From the NCBI RefSeq assembly GCF_034702125.1, contig NC_085869.1, positions 55,475,220 to 55,539,219 on the forward strand: a DNA stretch of 64,000 nt. Reading direction: 5' to 3'. Source of the stretch: Engraulis encrasicolus (taxonomy: Eukaryota > Chordata > Actinopteri > Clupeiformes > Engraulidae). The notes under the pieces are model-generated. The model made no database searches. It was not told the origin of the DNA and saw nothing but the letters and a program-made list of their open reading frames with translations. Made by a program: the position numbers and the translations under genes. This document shows positions 11,855 to 57,060 of the stretch, one piece after another. Position 1 is the first letter of the stretch, and each line of letters opens with the position of its first letter.

Positions 11855-12898
11855 ACGAAACTACACTCGGCTGCCACAGGGGTATGACAAATAGGAGCAG
11901 AATCCCACTGTTCAAAGGAGACATCCATTTACACATACCTTTGTGTTTTTAAATCATCCCGACCCTATCTGATTGCTTTTCAGTTTTTTTTTTTTTTTTA
12001 CTGTGGCCTAACAAATGACAAACCACACAATCATCACACAATACTGTAGAAGAAATGAACAGGAATATGCCTCTGAATGTGCACCAAAGCCAATAACAAA
12101 CCACTACGGCGTGCGTGTGTGTGCGTGCGTGCGTGCGTGCATGCGTGCGAGCGTGTGTGTATGCATGCTGGCATGCAGGCGTGTTTGTGTTTATGTGTAC
12201 ACGCGCATGTATGAATGTATGAGCTGTGTTTGAATTTCTGCTTTCATGTCTCTGCCTCTTTACTTTTATTTTGGCCAAAACAGACTCCCACGACACAAAG
12301 GCTCTGGAGCATTAAACCATTCCTTCCTATCAATGTCTTTTATCAGCACTAGCCAATGAAGGGGGCCATTTGTCCCGGGCCCAGGGTGAGAATTGGGTCC
12401 TCATTACATTGTATGCACTAGGTGGGGGGGTCTTTCAGATAATTTTGTCATGGGCCCAGCCGAAGCTGCCGGCGACCCTGATGTCTTGCTTTATTTAGGC
12501 TACCGCAAGAGTCAAGCATTAATGCTTTGCCTTATTTACCCAAAGAGTCTAAGACAGTAATTTACAAACACACTCACATAGTTCTCTAGCTGCTGCTGTT
12601 TCAAGTAGACCCAACCACAAGGAGGGGGAACGTCTATATACATGTAAAGGTTATTTACACGGCTTACAAAAATGTAAGCATTCAAGCCTTTTTATAACAA
12701 CATGTTTTGATTGTGAATAACATGTACCAATACAACATACCATAGACATGGATTCAGATCAGACTAAGACCATCTAAGAGTTAGATTCACAGGACTATGT
12801 CACCTTCACTAAGCATGAATACAATTGATTATTACCATATAGACCTACACACTAGCAAATAATACTACAACAAAGCAATATTAATAGTACAACTAACA
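11850..12898. other. Intergenic, no gene seen
   Basis: Includes GTGCGTGCGTGC repeats near 12110-12160. A GGGCCC-rich stretch at 12360-12480 resembles hAT-type MITE ends (compare 38280-38349). Confidence 0.4.
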
Positions 12899-12940
12899 CG
12901 CACGCACGCACACACACACACACACACACACAGACACACT

Positions 12941-13016
<76 letters not shown>
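12899..13016. repeat. (CA)n microsatellite
   Basis: CACG, CAGA and pure CA units. Confidence 0.95.
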
Positions 13017-13018
<2 letters not shown>

Positions 13019-13229
13019 GTGAAAGGCGTGCAAGCCGCCAGGTAATGTATTGTATTGTATTTCCTGGCTGTCGTGGGAGAGATAGAATGTGTTGAGTGCA
13101 ATTCATTTTATGATTTTATGTGACAGTACAAAAAAACACAGTATGGCCTAGGTTCACACGACTCTAGTGTCCAATTAACACAGAAAAACTGTTAGGAGAG
13201 GAAAAAAACAGATGTTCTTGATCTTGATT

Positions 13230-14000
13230 TTCATTCGCCAAAATCCACGCCGCATCATATGCACCCTGGTCTGCTATCTGAATTACGCGTATTTACACGA
13301 GGCAACAGAGCGGGCCATGCGAGGTCCAAACTCGGCAGAAGAATGCTGAGCGGGTCCCCTTGGAGAAAACCCAGATGTCAACAAAGCCAGCGCGCAAAGT
13401 AAACCGCCAGTAAGCGTTTGTTGAACACGGGCCAGCTGTCAAGACAAGTCGAGATGAAATCAACATTGTCTGACGGACAATGAAAATAAACCAGTGACGC
13501 CATCGGAAGGTGACTAATTAGGCGGCATCATCAACTCGTTTACCTGAGCAAAATATGCCAATACGATAGGCTATGAGAAGAATTTACATGAAAATGTATG
13601 GGAAATATATACAAGCATGGGAAGTATTTGGACTAAAGCGGAATTAGACACTCATACACAGAGGCACAGACACACAGTCTACATGCACACACACACGCTC
13701 TCTTCCTCCATGACCCATTCACTCCCCCACGCACTGCTTACAACCTATAAACCACTGCCGGATGACGGAAAATCCTTCTTGATATCCAGCAGCGCCAATG
13801 GAGGCATGAACGCGGGATTACAGCCGTTCGTCGTGTCTACAATTGGATGCAAGAATGACGAGGTTGTAGAGGACTTTCCGTAGAATTCATCAACTGGCAA
13901 GATTTTTAAGAACGTAGCCTGCGTATTTTGGGTAAGGAAACGTTCCAACTTCTGACTGTGCGGGAAAACTAATTAGGCAAGGTACGACGGATTTAGTGAA
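13230..14000. other. Candidate conserved non-coding stretch
   Basis: This stretch has balanced composition, no simple repeat except 13655-13700, and no splice-compatible coding exon. CTAATTAGGC-type homeodomain-like sites occur twice (13515-13526 and 13969-13979). It differs in texture from the repeat-dense DNA around it. I infer a possible regulatory element, which can only be confirmed by cross-species alignment. Confidence 0.3.
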
Positions 14001-14427
14001 CCTATCCATTAAAATGGCAAAAATAGACAGAAAATGAAGAGATACAAATTTTTCACGTGTTTTGATCTTTAGTGAAACTTTTGGAATGAGTCAAAAAGTC
14101 TCGATTAGTGAAATAGAAAAGTTGTTATTTGCTGGTATATGGGCTAAAGACAATATCCTTGTCCAGTATAGCAGTGCATTGTTGTAGTGCATTATTTCTG
14201 TATAGTGAAACAAATATGGTTTTGGGTCTCGCGTGGAAAATTGTGCTTTTTCAGTTACTATACGCTACTTGAAATTCGAGTTTCTAGACAAAAACCGCGC
14301 TGCATTCTCTGGAATGAAAATATGTTATTAGCCTACTTCTTGCATCGTCTATTCCGAAAATGCCTTCATTATAAAGCCATCGAGTGTCTATGGTTTAATT
14401 TCTGACACAGATGGAGCTGGTAAATGA

Positions 14428-14605
14428 AACACGTTTCGACTGTGAACTTGTATGCTGTAGTGCATGTTCTCTCTAGCTCGTAAAAGTGTCTACGGTGTGT
14501 TTATGCCAAAGATTTTGCGCACAATATGTGCGGACTGGTATAGGTGACTGTTTTACTGTTTCAGGATGAAATAGCCTCCTTGGAGGGATGGCGTAATGAC
14601 ATAGC
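14428..14605. repeat. Local duplication, copy 1
   Basis: It shares AAACACGTTTCGACTGTGAA, CATGTTCTCTCTAGC, CACAATATGTGCGGACTGGT, GGTGACTGTTTTA and CCTTGGAGGGATG in the same order with 16164-16375. This is an intergenic duplication upstream of col6a2. Confidence 0.85.
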
Positions 14606-14610
14606 AGAAA

Positions 14611-14909
<299 letters not shown>

Positions 14910-16015
14910 TTGTGCAGAAGGCGATGACTACAACACATGCTTCCCGGTCTAACATCTACCCCATGCAATGGATGGACGTAGGGGAATTTTTGTACTCCGA
15001 GTAGGCCCACTCATGGTTCCAATTCTTATTCTAAGTGCATGGGACAATAAATCACCTAGTGTCATCCCAGGCCCATGTGTATATTCTTCAGTGTTATTTT
15101 AACAACTAATTTTTAACAACTAGAAGAGTGTTCACTTCGACTCTCATAGGTGTTGAATCGATTAACACGGCAACATTTACAGAGTATGTTTATACCGTAC
15201 GTCATGGAAGATGTCATACCCCATTCCTCCCAGCTCCTGTCCTTCATCTAGCCTCCTCCACCAGCTCCTCTTGTTAGTGTTTCAGCTGCAGCAGACATAA
15301 ATACTATGGATTGCTTGAGTGCAGAGGCGATTTTTAGGGTCATTTGATGCCCCAAGAGAAAATCTGAAGGAATGAATGTTCGAAACATATCACCACCCCT
15401 ATACTGTAGTTTAAATTGTGTTGCTCACCATCGTGTTCTCAGCCTTTTTTTTAACAAACGCCCACTTGACCTCATCATAAGCCTCCCAACGCCCCCTTGG
15501 CATCATCATAAGCCTGCCAATGACCCCCTTGGTATTGAAAAATGAAATGGATTAATGCCCTCTCAATGGGAACTAAGCCCTGCCCCCACTTAGCTGTATC
15601 CTGTCAACGCCCCCCCTAGGGCTCCCCAATGCCCCCTAGGGGTGCTGTACCACCCCGTTAAGGAACACTAATCTAGTGACTGGGGGTCCCAAGCGGCTGA
15701 CTACTTATCCTGGTGACAAGATGTGCCTCTGCTTTAGTGCAACACTGCAGATCAACCAAACTTGCCCAGGACCCCTGTTTCCTCTTTGACATTGAATGAG
15801 GGGTTTCTAAGGTTACTCCTCATGTCTTTCAGAATGGGGTAAATATTCATAGATGTGACAGATTTTTATTTTGCTTAATATCCTGGAGCACTGAATATTG
15901 TTTTTTGAATGGCTGTTATAGTTTATTGTTCGTGTGCCAAGTGTTTCTCCTTTCCAGGAAGTGCCCTCGGGCAGAGCAGTAATTGAAAAACAGAATGTAG
16001 CTCAAACATCATCTT
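14910..16015. other. Intergenic, no gene seen
   Basis: No supported exon. The 15440-15670 part is rich in GCCCCCTTGG/CCCCCTAGGGG motifs and looks like degraded hAT-type repeats. Confidence 0.4.
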
Positions 16016-16160
16016 GACAGAGGATGACCTTCAGAGTCAAGGCAGGTTCAGGTAGCAGTTGGCTTATAACTCAGTGCAGTGGAATAAATATATTGTATCT
16101 TTCAGACGGATAGTCTACTTTGCTTTACAGGAACGGTCAACAAATATGGGCGGCATCTGA
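16016..16160. repeat. Local duplication, copy A
   Basis: It matches 16500-16660 through ATAACTCAGTGCAGTGGAA, CTTTACAGG and GGTCAACAAATATGGG-type segments. Confidence 0.7.
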
Positions 16161-16163
16161 CTG

Positions 16164-16375
16164 AAACACGTTTCGACTGTGAACTGTGTAGGCCTAGCGC
16201 ATGTTCTCTCTAGCGCATGTGTCCATGGAGTGATTATGGCAAAGATATTGCACACAATATGAACAGACTGGTAAGTGACTGAAAGATATTGCTCACAATA
16301 TGTGCGGACTGGTACAGTAGGTGACTGTTTTATTATTTCAGGGTGAAATGACTGGTCCTTGGAGGGATGCTGTTA
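16164..16375. repeat. Local duplication, copy 2 of 14428-14605
   Basis: Same ordered segments as the copy at 14428. It also has a short internal duplication of AAGATATTGC(A/T)CACAATATG at about 16241 and 16284. Confidence 0.85.
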
Positions 16376-16420
16376 TGTCAGAAAGTGGTGGCACTGCTGT
16401 GGGTGTGTGTGTGTACTGTA

Positions 16421-16660
16421 TGGACTAACATCTTGTTGAAAGAGACCTTGAGGGTCAAGGTTCAAGTTTCAGCTTACTAACATCCTGTTGAAAGATACCT
16501 TGAGGGTCAAGGTTCAAGCTTAAGCTTCTGGATAGCAGTAGGCCTGGTATAACTCAGTGCAGTGGAACAAAATAGGCTACGTATGGCACCTCTGTCTGTC
16601 CGGCAGATAACCCACTTCCCTTTACAGGGTTGGTCAAAAAATGTGGGAGGAATCTCAATC
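16421..16660. repeat. Tandem duplication plus copy B
   Basis: ACTAACATC(T/C)TGTTGAAAGA, followed by CCTTGAGGGTCAAGGTTCAA, occurs twice about 57 bp apart. The downstream part repeats 16016-16160. Confidence 0.75.
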
Positions 16661-17296
16661 ATCTGTTAATGTGTACAGGACGAAAAAATGATCAGGATCA
16701 TCTTCTGAGATACTGTTTGCCACTTTTGAAATCTTTCTAACCTACAAACACAAAGTACCATAACGTAGGTTGTTAGCTTGCTAGCTCTCCATCTGTTTTT
16801 TTTTGTGCTGTAGCATTCAGGACGGTGGATACGCACAGGAGCGTAGCAGCAATTTTTGGGCCGGCCCTATGTACAATCAGCTCCAATGTCAGAGTCTTGA
16901 AAAGTCAAGCATGGGAGATTCTGTAAGATTTTTGTCCTTATCCTAGCTTAAACGCTGCCAGAGTCATGATAGTTTTGACAGTTATTTACAGTGATGGGCA
17001 ACCTGGATTCATTAATTACAATCCAGTGGCACATATTCCAAATTACCTTTTTGTTTTTTACTTGCCCAATTCAACTACCGTACCGTAGGTGATCATTCAA
17101 CCATCTGATCACCTGGTTTAATTGGAAAGGTAAAACCAAGTCATTACCAAATGTTTTTGTAAAGTCCTAAAAATGCACTTAGAGGGTTTTGCATCTGAAC
17201 CTCCCTTTCCAAATCCTCATGCTACCCGTGCAGCCAGGGATGCCAGGAGTGTGAAGTGGCTAAAGGTGTTTAACATGACCTCCTGCTCCTGTAGTG

Positions 17297-17512
17297 GTTA
17301 CATTACACTCATCCATGCCTTTTCCCCAAAGCGACTTACAGTAATTTACAAGGTATTGCTACAGTCCCTGGATCAATGTGGGGTTACGGTATGTGCATTG
17401 CTCAAGGGCACATCAGCCATGGATAGGGTTAAAGGGAGCGGTATGGGTGGGATTCGAACCTGCAACCCTGTGACCTTAAGGCCATCTCCCTAACCATTTG
17501 GCCACGGCTGCC
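17297..17512 (-). mobile_element. tRNA-derived SINE
   Basis: Read on the minus strand from 17512, the head contains an A-box-like TGGCCAAATGGTTAGGG and a B-box-like GGTTCGAATCC, as in a tRNA-derived pol III promoter. The body ends near the AAGTCGCTTTGGGG tail typical of fish SINEs. No intact cloverleaf is expected, so this is not called as a tRNA gene. Confidence 0.85.
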
Positions 17513-17603
17513 TTCTCTCAAGCTCAAGTTTCAGTTTTATTAAAATAGAAAAGAAAACATCATGAAAAATAAAACAAAATAAAATAACTATGTTGTTCCT
17601 GCA

Positions 17604-17620
17604 GTGCCTCAGCAGTCAGG
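17604..17620 (+). other. col6a2: col6a2 5' UTR segment after an acceptor
   Basis: TTGTTCCTGCAG at 17592-17603 is a good acceptor directly before the start-codon exon. This suggests at least one upstream non-coding exon that I could not locate. The promoter is therefore not identified. Confidence 0.5.
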
Positions 17621-49757
<32,137 letters not shown>

Positions 49758-50863
49758 TGGGAGGAAGGGGGCGGGGCTTTAATTCGCTGTTTACACGTAC
49801 ATGGATATTTTTGTAAATGCAGTTTGGGCCTCTTGATGCAATTAAACAGAATTTTAGAAATTTCCTCATAAACCTTTGAAAATATACGTTTTAGGGAGAT
49901 AAAACGCACCCGTCATAATGGTGCTTTTATTCTTATCCTCATGGCGTGTCTATACGTAAAAGCATAAAAAATATCTGGGTTTACAAATATCCGTCCGTAT
50001 ACGTGTAATCAGCACCTAAAGGGGGAGGAGTATATATGCTGATTTTATAGACCAGAGAACAAGTGTCACTCACTCAACACAATTCAGTATTAAAATAATT
50101 ATTATGCCTGTTAGTTTGTCATGGTGCTTTTTAGAATACATAAATCGAGTTTTAAAATGGTACAATTGTTGTCTGCTCTAAATAGCATCTTCAGAGCACT
50201 AGGTATGGTGTCTAATGTGCAGCCTTGTTCGAATGGGTTTAGGGAAGATGCAATTTTGAAAGTAATATTTTTTTAAAGATAACTTTCATTGTCAGTAAAT
50301 AAGTACTGTTTAGAGCGACTATACTAGCAAATATTTTATTTCTTCTTGAGTGATACTTGTTGCCTGTACTATATGTTGGCCTTTACAGCAATAGTTTCCA
50401 CTACCACTGGTGCTTTATTTTTTTTGAACAAAGATTGTTTTTTTTAATCATGTGACTGCTTCCTATTATTCATTCCCTTAGTACTGTATGGTAATACTGA
50501 GATTAATGCATCGTTTGTTGGTTGTTGTTTTAACACGTTATCATGTACAAGGCAATTTTGAGCAATTACATGCATTGATGACCCCAATTTCAAGCCACTT
50601 CTGTCAGGATAATAATTTAATATAAAATTCATAAAATATGATTCCCTATGATTTATTGATGTTACCAGAAAGCATATAATTAAGTCCTCAAAGTTGAAAG
50701 TTATATCTTTCAATTACTACAATTACATGCACTCAAGTATCATAACTATGATCAGTCCTACACAGTCTTACTTCCAACTTGTCATATGTTAAAACTTTGA
50801 CCAGGCCTCAGTATATGATGCCAAAGGTTTCCCTCTTTGCGTCACATCATGGCACAAAAGGTA
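49758..50863 (+). other. Presumed col6a2 3' UTR and flank
   Basis: AT-rich, no exon. ATTAAA hexamers at 49841-49846 and 50089-50094 are possible polyadenylation signals. I saw no canonical AATAAA close by. Confidence 0.4.
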
Positions 50864-52157
50864 CAGTATATCACGAAAGTGAATACACCCCTCATAGTTT
50901 TGCAGATGTTTGAGTATATCTTTTCATAGGAAAGCATTACAGAAATGTAACTTTGACACAATGATTAGTGACCTTTTAACAACATATTTAACCGCTTAAA
51001 TTTCTTGTTCACTCAGAAAAAAAACAAAATACAGCCATTAATGTTTGAACATGTACTCACAAAAGTGAGTACACCCCAGATTAAAATCCGGTAGAGAAGG
51101 GGCTATGTTGGCTCGAATCGTCTCGAAATGAAACGAAATGAAAAGGGATGACAAGGGAGGTCATCAGTGTGCGTTTCAACCTTTCTTTGCATTGAACTTT
51201 TAAATTTTGAGTCTGCATCTGGCTTAAATAGATTGGTGTGAGATTTGAATGCAATCCTATGGAGAACATCATGATCTGCTTCAGTAGTCACAGTGCATGT
51301 TGACATGTATGTTTCTTTTAGGTGTATTTCAGATTGCCAATGTTGACAGCATTCATGCATCCCCAAACCATGTCAGTCCCACTACCATGCTTGGCTTATG
51401 AGAGGATACACCTTTTTTGTACAATTCACTTGTTTACCACCACACATGCTTGACACCATCTAAAGCAAATTTGTTTATCTTGGTCTCAAGAGAGATGAAC
51501 AGACCAAGGATATGGATCACTGGAACCATGTTGTGTGATCTGAAGAGACCAAGATAAACAAATTTGCTTTAGATGGTGTCAAGCATGTGTGGTGGTAAAC
51601 AAGTGAGCTTTACAAAAAAGGTGTATCCTCTCATAAGCCAAGCATGGTAGTGGGACTGACATGGTTTAGGGATGCATGAATGCTGTCAACATTGACAATC
51701 TGAAATACACCTAAAAGAAACATGCATGTCAACATGCACTGTGACTACTGAAGCAGATCATGATATTCTCCATAGGATTGCATTCAAATCTCACACCAAT
51801 CTATTTAAGCCAGATGCAGACTCAAAATTTAAAAGTTCAATGCAAAGAAAGGTTGAAACGCACACTGATGACCTCCCTTGTCATCCCTTTTCATTTCGAG
51901 ACGATTCGAGCCAACATAGCCCCTTCTCTACCGGATTTTAATCTGGGGTGTACTCACTTTTGTGAGTACATGTTCAAACATTAATGGCTGTATTTAGTTT
52001 TTTTCTGAGTGAACAAGAAATTTAAGCGGTTAAATATGTTGTTAAAAGGTCACTAATCATTGTGTCAAAGTTACATTTCTGTAATGCTTTCCTATGAAAA
52101 GATATACTCAAAAATCCGCAAAACTGTGAGGGGTGTATTCACTTTCGTGATATACTG
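50864..52157. mobile_element. 1.29-kb palindromic Tc1-derived element
   Basis: Ends CAGTATATCACGAAAGTGAA and TTCACTTTCGTGATATACTG, with TA at 50862-50863 and 52158-52159. The two ~630-bp arms are inverted copies meeting near 51510. Both arms carry the same transposase-like coding fragment, so the element is a head-to-head pair rather than a simple deletion derivative. Confidence 0.92.
51541..51690 (+). pseudogene. Tc1-like transposase fragment (right arm)
   Basis: The frame through 51541 reads EETKINKFALDGVKHVWW, resembling the segment around the second catalytic aspartate of Tc1 transposases (SDESKFN.F..DG...VWR). Here the expected DE is EE, and stops follow. The mirror copy is on the minus strand at about 51345-51495. 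Confidence 0.7.
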
Positions 52158-52486
52158 TATCTCCTTTGCAACCCTTGGTGAGGAAAAAAAGCAACCACTG
52201 TGGCAAGCATACATGCATTTCAGCGATTGTTAAATTTTAGGAAAAGATTTAGGCCTAGGCAACCTGACCTGTTGTGTAATCAGGCAATGCAAAAGGGGAG
52301 CATTTGGGGCTTGGGGCATACTGTAAGACAGTAGGCCTATAGCTTTGGCATCATATATTGATACATTGAGTGTGAGACTGGGTTGTAGTGACATACTGTA
52401 GAGACCCCCATTTTACAAGGCTATTATTAGCAAAAAAGTTAGTTTTCAAGATTTCAAGAAAGGTCACGTTTTGGCTACTTCTCCAC

Positions 52487-52553
52487 TGCAGCCTTCGTCA
52501 GAGGGACCTTCTTCTGACGAAGGCTACAGTGGCAAAGTAGCCGAAACTTGTCA
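52487..52553. repeat. Hairpin with ACTTCTCCACTGCAG stem
   Basis: GCCTTCGTCAGA and TCTGACGAAGGC are perfect inverted repeats around a short loop. The stem extends with mismatches to GGCTACTT / AAGTAGCC. It is followed by a poly(A)-rich tract, suggesting a retroposon end. Confidence 0.7.
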
Positions 52554-53859
52554 GGTACAAAAAAAAGAACGAAAAAAAAAACAGAACAAAAAAAACTTTA
52601 CCTCATTTTATTGACGCCTTGAGGGCAGAAGCTTATGTTTCACTGCTCACTGCTCAGTGTTTAATAATCAATCACATTAGTGGTGCCACAACCACCTCTA
52701 CACAATTCAAGGGGAGAAAAATATACGTCTGTGTCTCCTACTATGAAAGAGCTATTATTTGGTCTGGTTACCAAAGAGACATGCTGTACCATCTCTGCAG
52801 GGTGCCTTTGAGTTCAATAAACAAATGTATTTCTCCCCTAGTTGTCAGTTAAATGAAAATCAAATGCTCCCAGTTCAGTGGAGAACATCAGTGCACACTT
52901 GCACACTCACGCACACGCACACACACAAATGATTTTTAACTCTAATATCAGTGTCATCAGTTGGTTTTTATTAACAGCTAGCACTGTCTCCACATAATTA
53001 TGATCTGACAAACCCACATAAAAAGATCACGAGAAATCTTGTCAGTTCTACAGTTATGAGAAAATCCAGATGTAAATCAAACAGTAACTGTCCACACTTG
53101 GCCCCTTTTAACATACACCAGCAACTTGAAACTTGCATCAAAAGTACAGTATTGGATGTGCAATTCATTCCTTCATGAAGGCACGGCTGGAAGTGCTGAG
53201 CAAAGATTCTACAACTAGAGTGTAGTGCTCTGGAATTTAGAATTCTAGAGTTTGGCCGATCGTAGCGTTCTAGAATCTCTGGACGGAGAATCCAATCCTG
53301 TTGTTGTGTAGAGTAGACAAAATGGAGTTTTTGGTCGTCACGCCAATGTCTGTGTCCTCACATCATGTCCAGCTGTTAAGGACACATACAAAAAAAAAAG
53401 CATGGCATTAGGAGGAGTTGTCAGGTCATTTGTTTTTATACAGGCACCTGGCTGGGCTCCCAGGATGCTGATGATAACTAACACCTTCCATTTTCCTGTT
53501 GAAAAATATCACAGAGGAGTAATGAGTGTCCTTTGGGGGAGCGCTGCTGTCGTGTTGATATGAGCTACCTGTCGGGCCGAGTTACCAAGCCATTACAACA
53601 CCCTACAGTAGGTGTTAGGGTTTGGGCTACTGTAGTATGTTGACATCCTATATTGGTACTGTGTAGCTCATCATGATGAAGCAGTGCATTTGGACAGAAC
53701 AGCGGTCCAAAGGCAAAAGTGTGCTTTGCCCCCTGATGCCTGCAGCTGTAGGGGGGTGTATGCAGTCTGTGTTTAGTGAGGACCCTGACATTGGGAGTAT
53801 GGATGGAGACCCGCAGCGGTAATTAGAGAGAGGGTCAGAACCCCCTGCTGGGGAGCGGC

Positions 53860-53865
<6 letters not shown>
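52554..53865. other. Intergenic, no gene seen
   Basis: No supported exon or strong repeat. Confidence 0.5.

Positions 53866-53949
<84 letters not shown>
53866..53949. repeat. (GT)n microsatellite
   Basis: Pure GT of about 84 bp. Confidence 0.95.
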
Positions 53950-53950
<1 letters not shown>

Positions 53951-54457
53951 ACATCTGAACCACTTGCCGGATAAGATTGGGAGGCTGAGGCAGTCAGTCA
54001 TGCCACGTTGAAAAAAATAAAAATCATGCTACATATTTGTTCCTGCCTATTCGCCAAAGCTTAATACAACTACTCTTCAGTGTTTTAGATTAGTTACTCA
54101 ATGCAAGGTCACCTGTGTTAAGAGCATAGGCAGAGGAAATATACAGCATGGGAGGGTTTTAACCTTCTCGAGCAAGCCGGTTAGTCTTAGTCATTCTGTT
54201 TTGGGGTGGGGGTGCTGAAAAGCAGCGTTTCGCTATGGTCCACAGAGCGAGCAGCCCGCGGTGTGGTCAGGAAAGCGAGCCCCGCTGGGTTGTCTTTGGA
54301 TTGGCGAGGTGAGAGGGGAACAGAGCCCAGAATTACAGGCCACAGTGGAGCCTGGATGGCGCAGTAGGAACTGTGTCAAGTCTGGTACTGGAAAAGCTTC
54401 AATGACAGTGACTGCAAAACGTACAGAGACCACACATTGAAGCATTGGATTCTAATT

Positions 54458-57060
54458 GTTTGTTTTTATGGTTCAGTAGTATGACAGTTGCTACTGACAA
54501 TATTAGGGACCACACATTGATGTAGTGAACATAATCGTTAGATTTGTTAGATTGGCATATTGTTCCATTTTTATAGCTCAGAAGCGACACGATTTCGGTT
54601 TTATTGTTCACATTACACGAGTTAAGACAGGAACAATAAAAGCTTAGGCGACCGTGGCTGTACTGACCAGTGGATACATCTGTGTAACTGGCACATTTCC
54701 TCATTGTTTATTTTTATGGTTCGGTAGCGTGACAAGTTGCTACCGATACCATTATACAAGTGAGTCCAGAGCAGAAAATTGTACAACTTCCTAAACGCAG
54801 TGCTTTGGTCGACCGTGTCAATTCAATGCGTCCTTGGAAGACTTTTGGCATTTGGACGAAACAAAGCATTAGAGGGGCAAAACATCTGGAACATTTTTTA
54901 AAAATGGAGCCAAAAACTTCTGCCCGTCAGGGTACACCAGAGCTTTTCGCATGTCTGAGTTAAAAATAACACAGATGTTGTTGCCTATATAACTCTACAT
55001 GGAATACTGTAAGTGCACTTGTACAAATAGGCTTAAGAAGTGTCTATGAACACTTAGCGCAACTTAATTTGTTGCCTAGTCCACACATTGACCATTGCTC
55101 TGCCATGTCAATTCAATAGCCTTGGTCTCATTGCAGGGCCAGCCCCGGGCTGGCCCGGACAAAAGGGGGCTGACGGTGATCTCATCAAAAGGGGGCTAGG
55201 TGCTAAAGATGGCCGCCGGGCCAGGTTGTGGGGCTAAGGGCCGATTTCCCTGGCCCGTCGAATTCGATGGGCCAGCAAGCACCGCCGAGGCTCGGAGGCG
55301 GGGTCAACCTCTGTGTAAAAATGTGGCTGCATGGGGGACTTATCGCTAAATTCTGGGCAAATTATGGTTAAGCATTAGTTTGGGGTGTTTGGCTTTCTTA
55401 TGGCATAATTTCATAGGATGCAACCTTGGCACTTCTGTTTGTGTTTTTAAAGTTATTTAGTCAACATAACTTTTTTGTTGTTATCGGATCATGGGCACCA
55501 CTACACTTAAACTTGGGATGTCATAGCTAAGTCATGTCGGCTTTTTTCTGCTTTTAGCCGCCAACTCTTGTGCCATTATCGTGATTTGGCATGCTTTCCA
55601 CTGGACACCAATAAAAAGTGTCTCACAAATACTCACACATGACATTTATGTCGGCTTATTTAGCTTTTGCGCTATTATCGCCGAAGGTCTGGTAGGCTAT
55701 ATCGCACGTTTCAGACTGATCGCCAAACACAGTTTGAAATTTACACAAGGGCTTTAATGTCAAATGGATGGAAATAACATGAATGAATAGACAGGTGGCA
55801 CGCCGCAATGAGGGGGTGTGTCGCTATGTCCGGGGCTATGATATAATTTTCTATAGCAACTGATGAAGGTGCTATGTCTCAGGGATTTGGTCTCCTTTCA
55901 CATGGTAACTTATTCAATTACCTGCACATTCATGTCTCGCTATGTCCGGGGCTCATGCTTCTGTGCGCGATTGGGGGGATTAACTGGGCATGTTCGCACG
56001 TCTCCTTCTGTTCACTCTCAGTTGTCGAGCTGCTCGTATTTTCATGCGTCTTTGTCTTCTTAACATGCGCTGCGTCCCATACAGCTTCTGAATCGACAAC
56101 TTTGCCATGTAATAAAACTGTTCTTGAAAGGCAAGCCATTTTCTTTGCAGTTCTTGTCGTCTTTGTCCGTAGGCTACGAGCCAAACGGCGACCTGCTCCA
56201 GCAGAGTTTGCTCCATTTTATTCTCCTCCTTTGTCGTTCTGTTGTTGTCCTTCTGTGATTTGGGGCGAAAGTGGGCTGTGCCCGACTGACGTTTCACAAA
56301 CAAGGCGTGTACCTGAATGTGCCTGGGGTCGGCTATGAGTCCGATCAGGCAAAAAATGGCCCGGGCCGGCAGCTCCGAGCCGGCCACTCTCCTGAGCCCC
56401 GGGCGGCCCCGGGCCGCTGAAGCGCGGCTAATGAGACCAAGGCTATTGTGTCCTTGGAAGACTTCTGGCATCTTGTACGATCAAAGCATCTGGAACGTTA
56501 ACAACTAGAACATTTTTAAAACATGGAGCCAAATAAATATGCCTGTCCGGGTATCCCTGAGCTTTTTGCATGAACACATTAAAAATGACACAGATGTTGT
56601 TGCCTTTTCTGATTGCATAACAACTCAAAAGTACATGGGTTTTACACGCAATAATGTAATGTGGCGCCTTTGTTCAAATGGGTTGAGGAAAGTGTCTGTG
56701 AACAATTTTAGCACAACTTAATTTGTTTCCTAGTCGACAAATTGACCATTGGATGGTATTTGGTAAAACTGGCAGGCTCTCTTATCGTTTGTGTTTTATA
56801 GTTCAGTAGAGTGACAGTGGCTACCGATAATATCATACAAGAGAGTCTGGCGCAGAAAATTGTTCAACTTTTTAAACTCAGCTCTGTCAACTCAGCAACT
56901 GTCAATTGGATGTGTCCTCAGAAAACGTCTGGCATGTTGACCAATCACAGCATTTGAGTGGCAAAACATCTGGAACATCAACAACTGAAACATTTGTTTG
57001 TATTTGCTGCGAGAACAAGAGAGCATTCAACTTTCAATCGTTTGTTTGAATCTGGGAATT
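54458..57060. repeat. Low-copy tandem repeat, ~400-bp units
   Basis: Anchors recur in order: GTTCRGTAG...TGACAGTTGCTACCGATA (54469, 54720, 56803), CCTTGGAAGACTT(T/C)TGGCAT (54832, 56452, relative at 56918), ACATCTGGAACAT (54883, 56966), GACACAGATGTTGTTGCC (54969 and 56588 type), GCACAACTTAATTTG (55057 and 56711) and TTGACCATTG (55088, 56742). Diverged copies; one is split by the element at 55117-56445. Confidence 0.8.
55117..56445. mobile_element. 1.33-kb GC-rich element with TAGCCTTGGTCTCATT ends
   Basis: TAGCCTTGGTCTCATT at the left is mirrored by AATGAGACCAAGGCTA at the right. GGCCCGGGC-rich subterminal palindromes lie at both ends (55135-55160 and 56355-56425). It interrupts the tandem repeat. 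Open frames inside (plus 55874-56338, minus 56471-55980) show no recognised domain; the minus frame has an arginine/glutamine-rich stretch. Confidence 0.8.

Noticed and set aside
17430..17512. Possible tRNA gene on the minus strand
   Set aside because: A- and B-box-like motifs are present, but they form the head of a SINE with a fish SINE tail and no proper anticodon stem was found.
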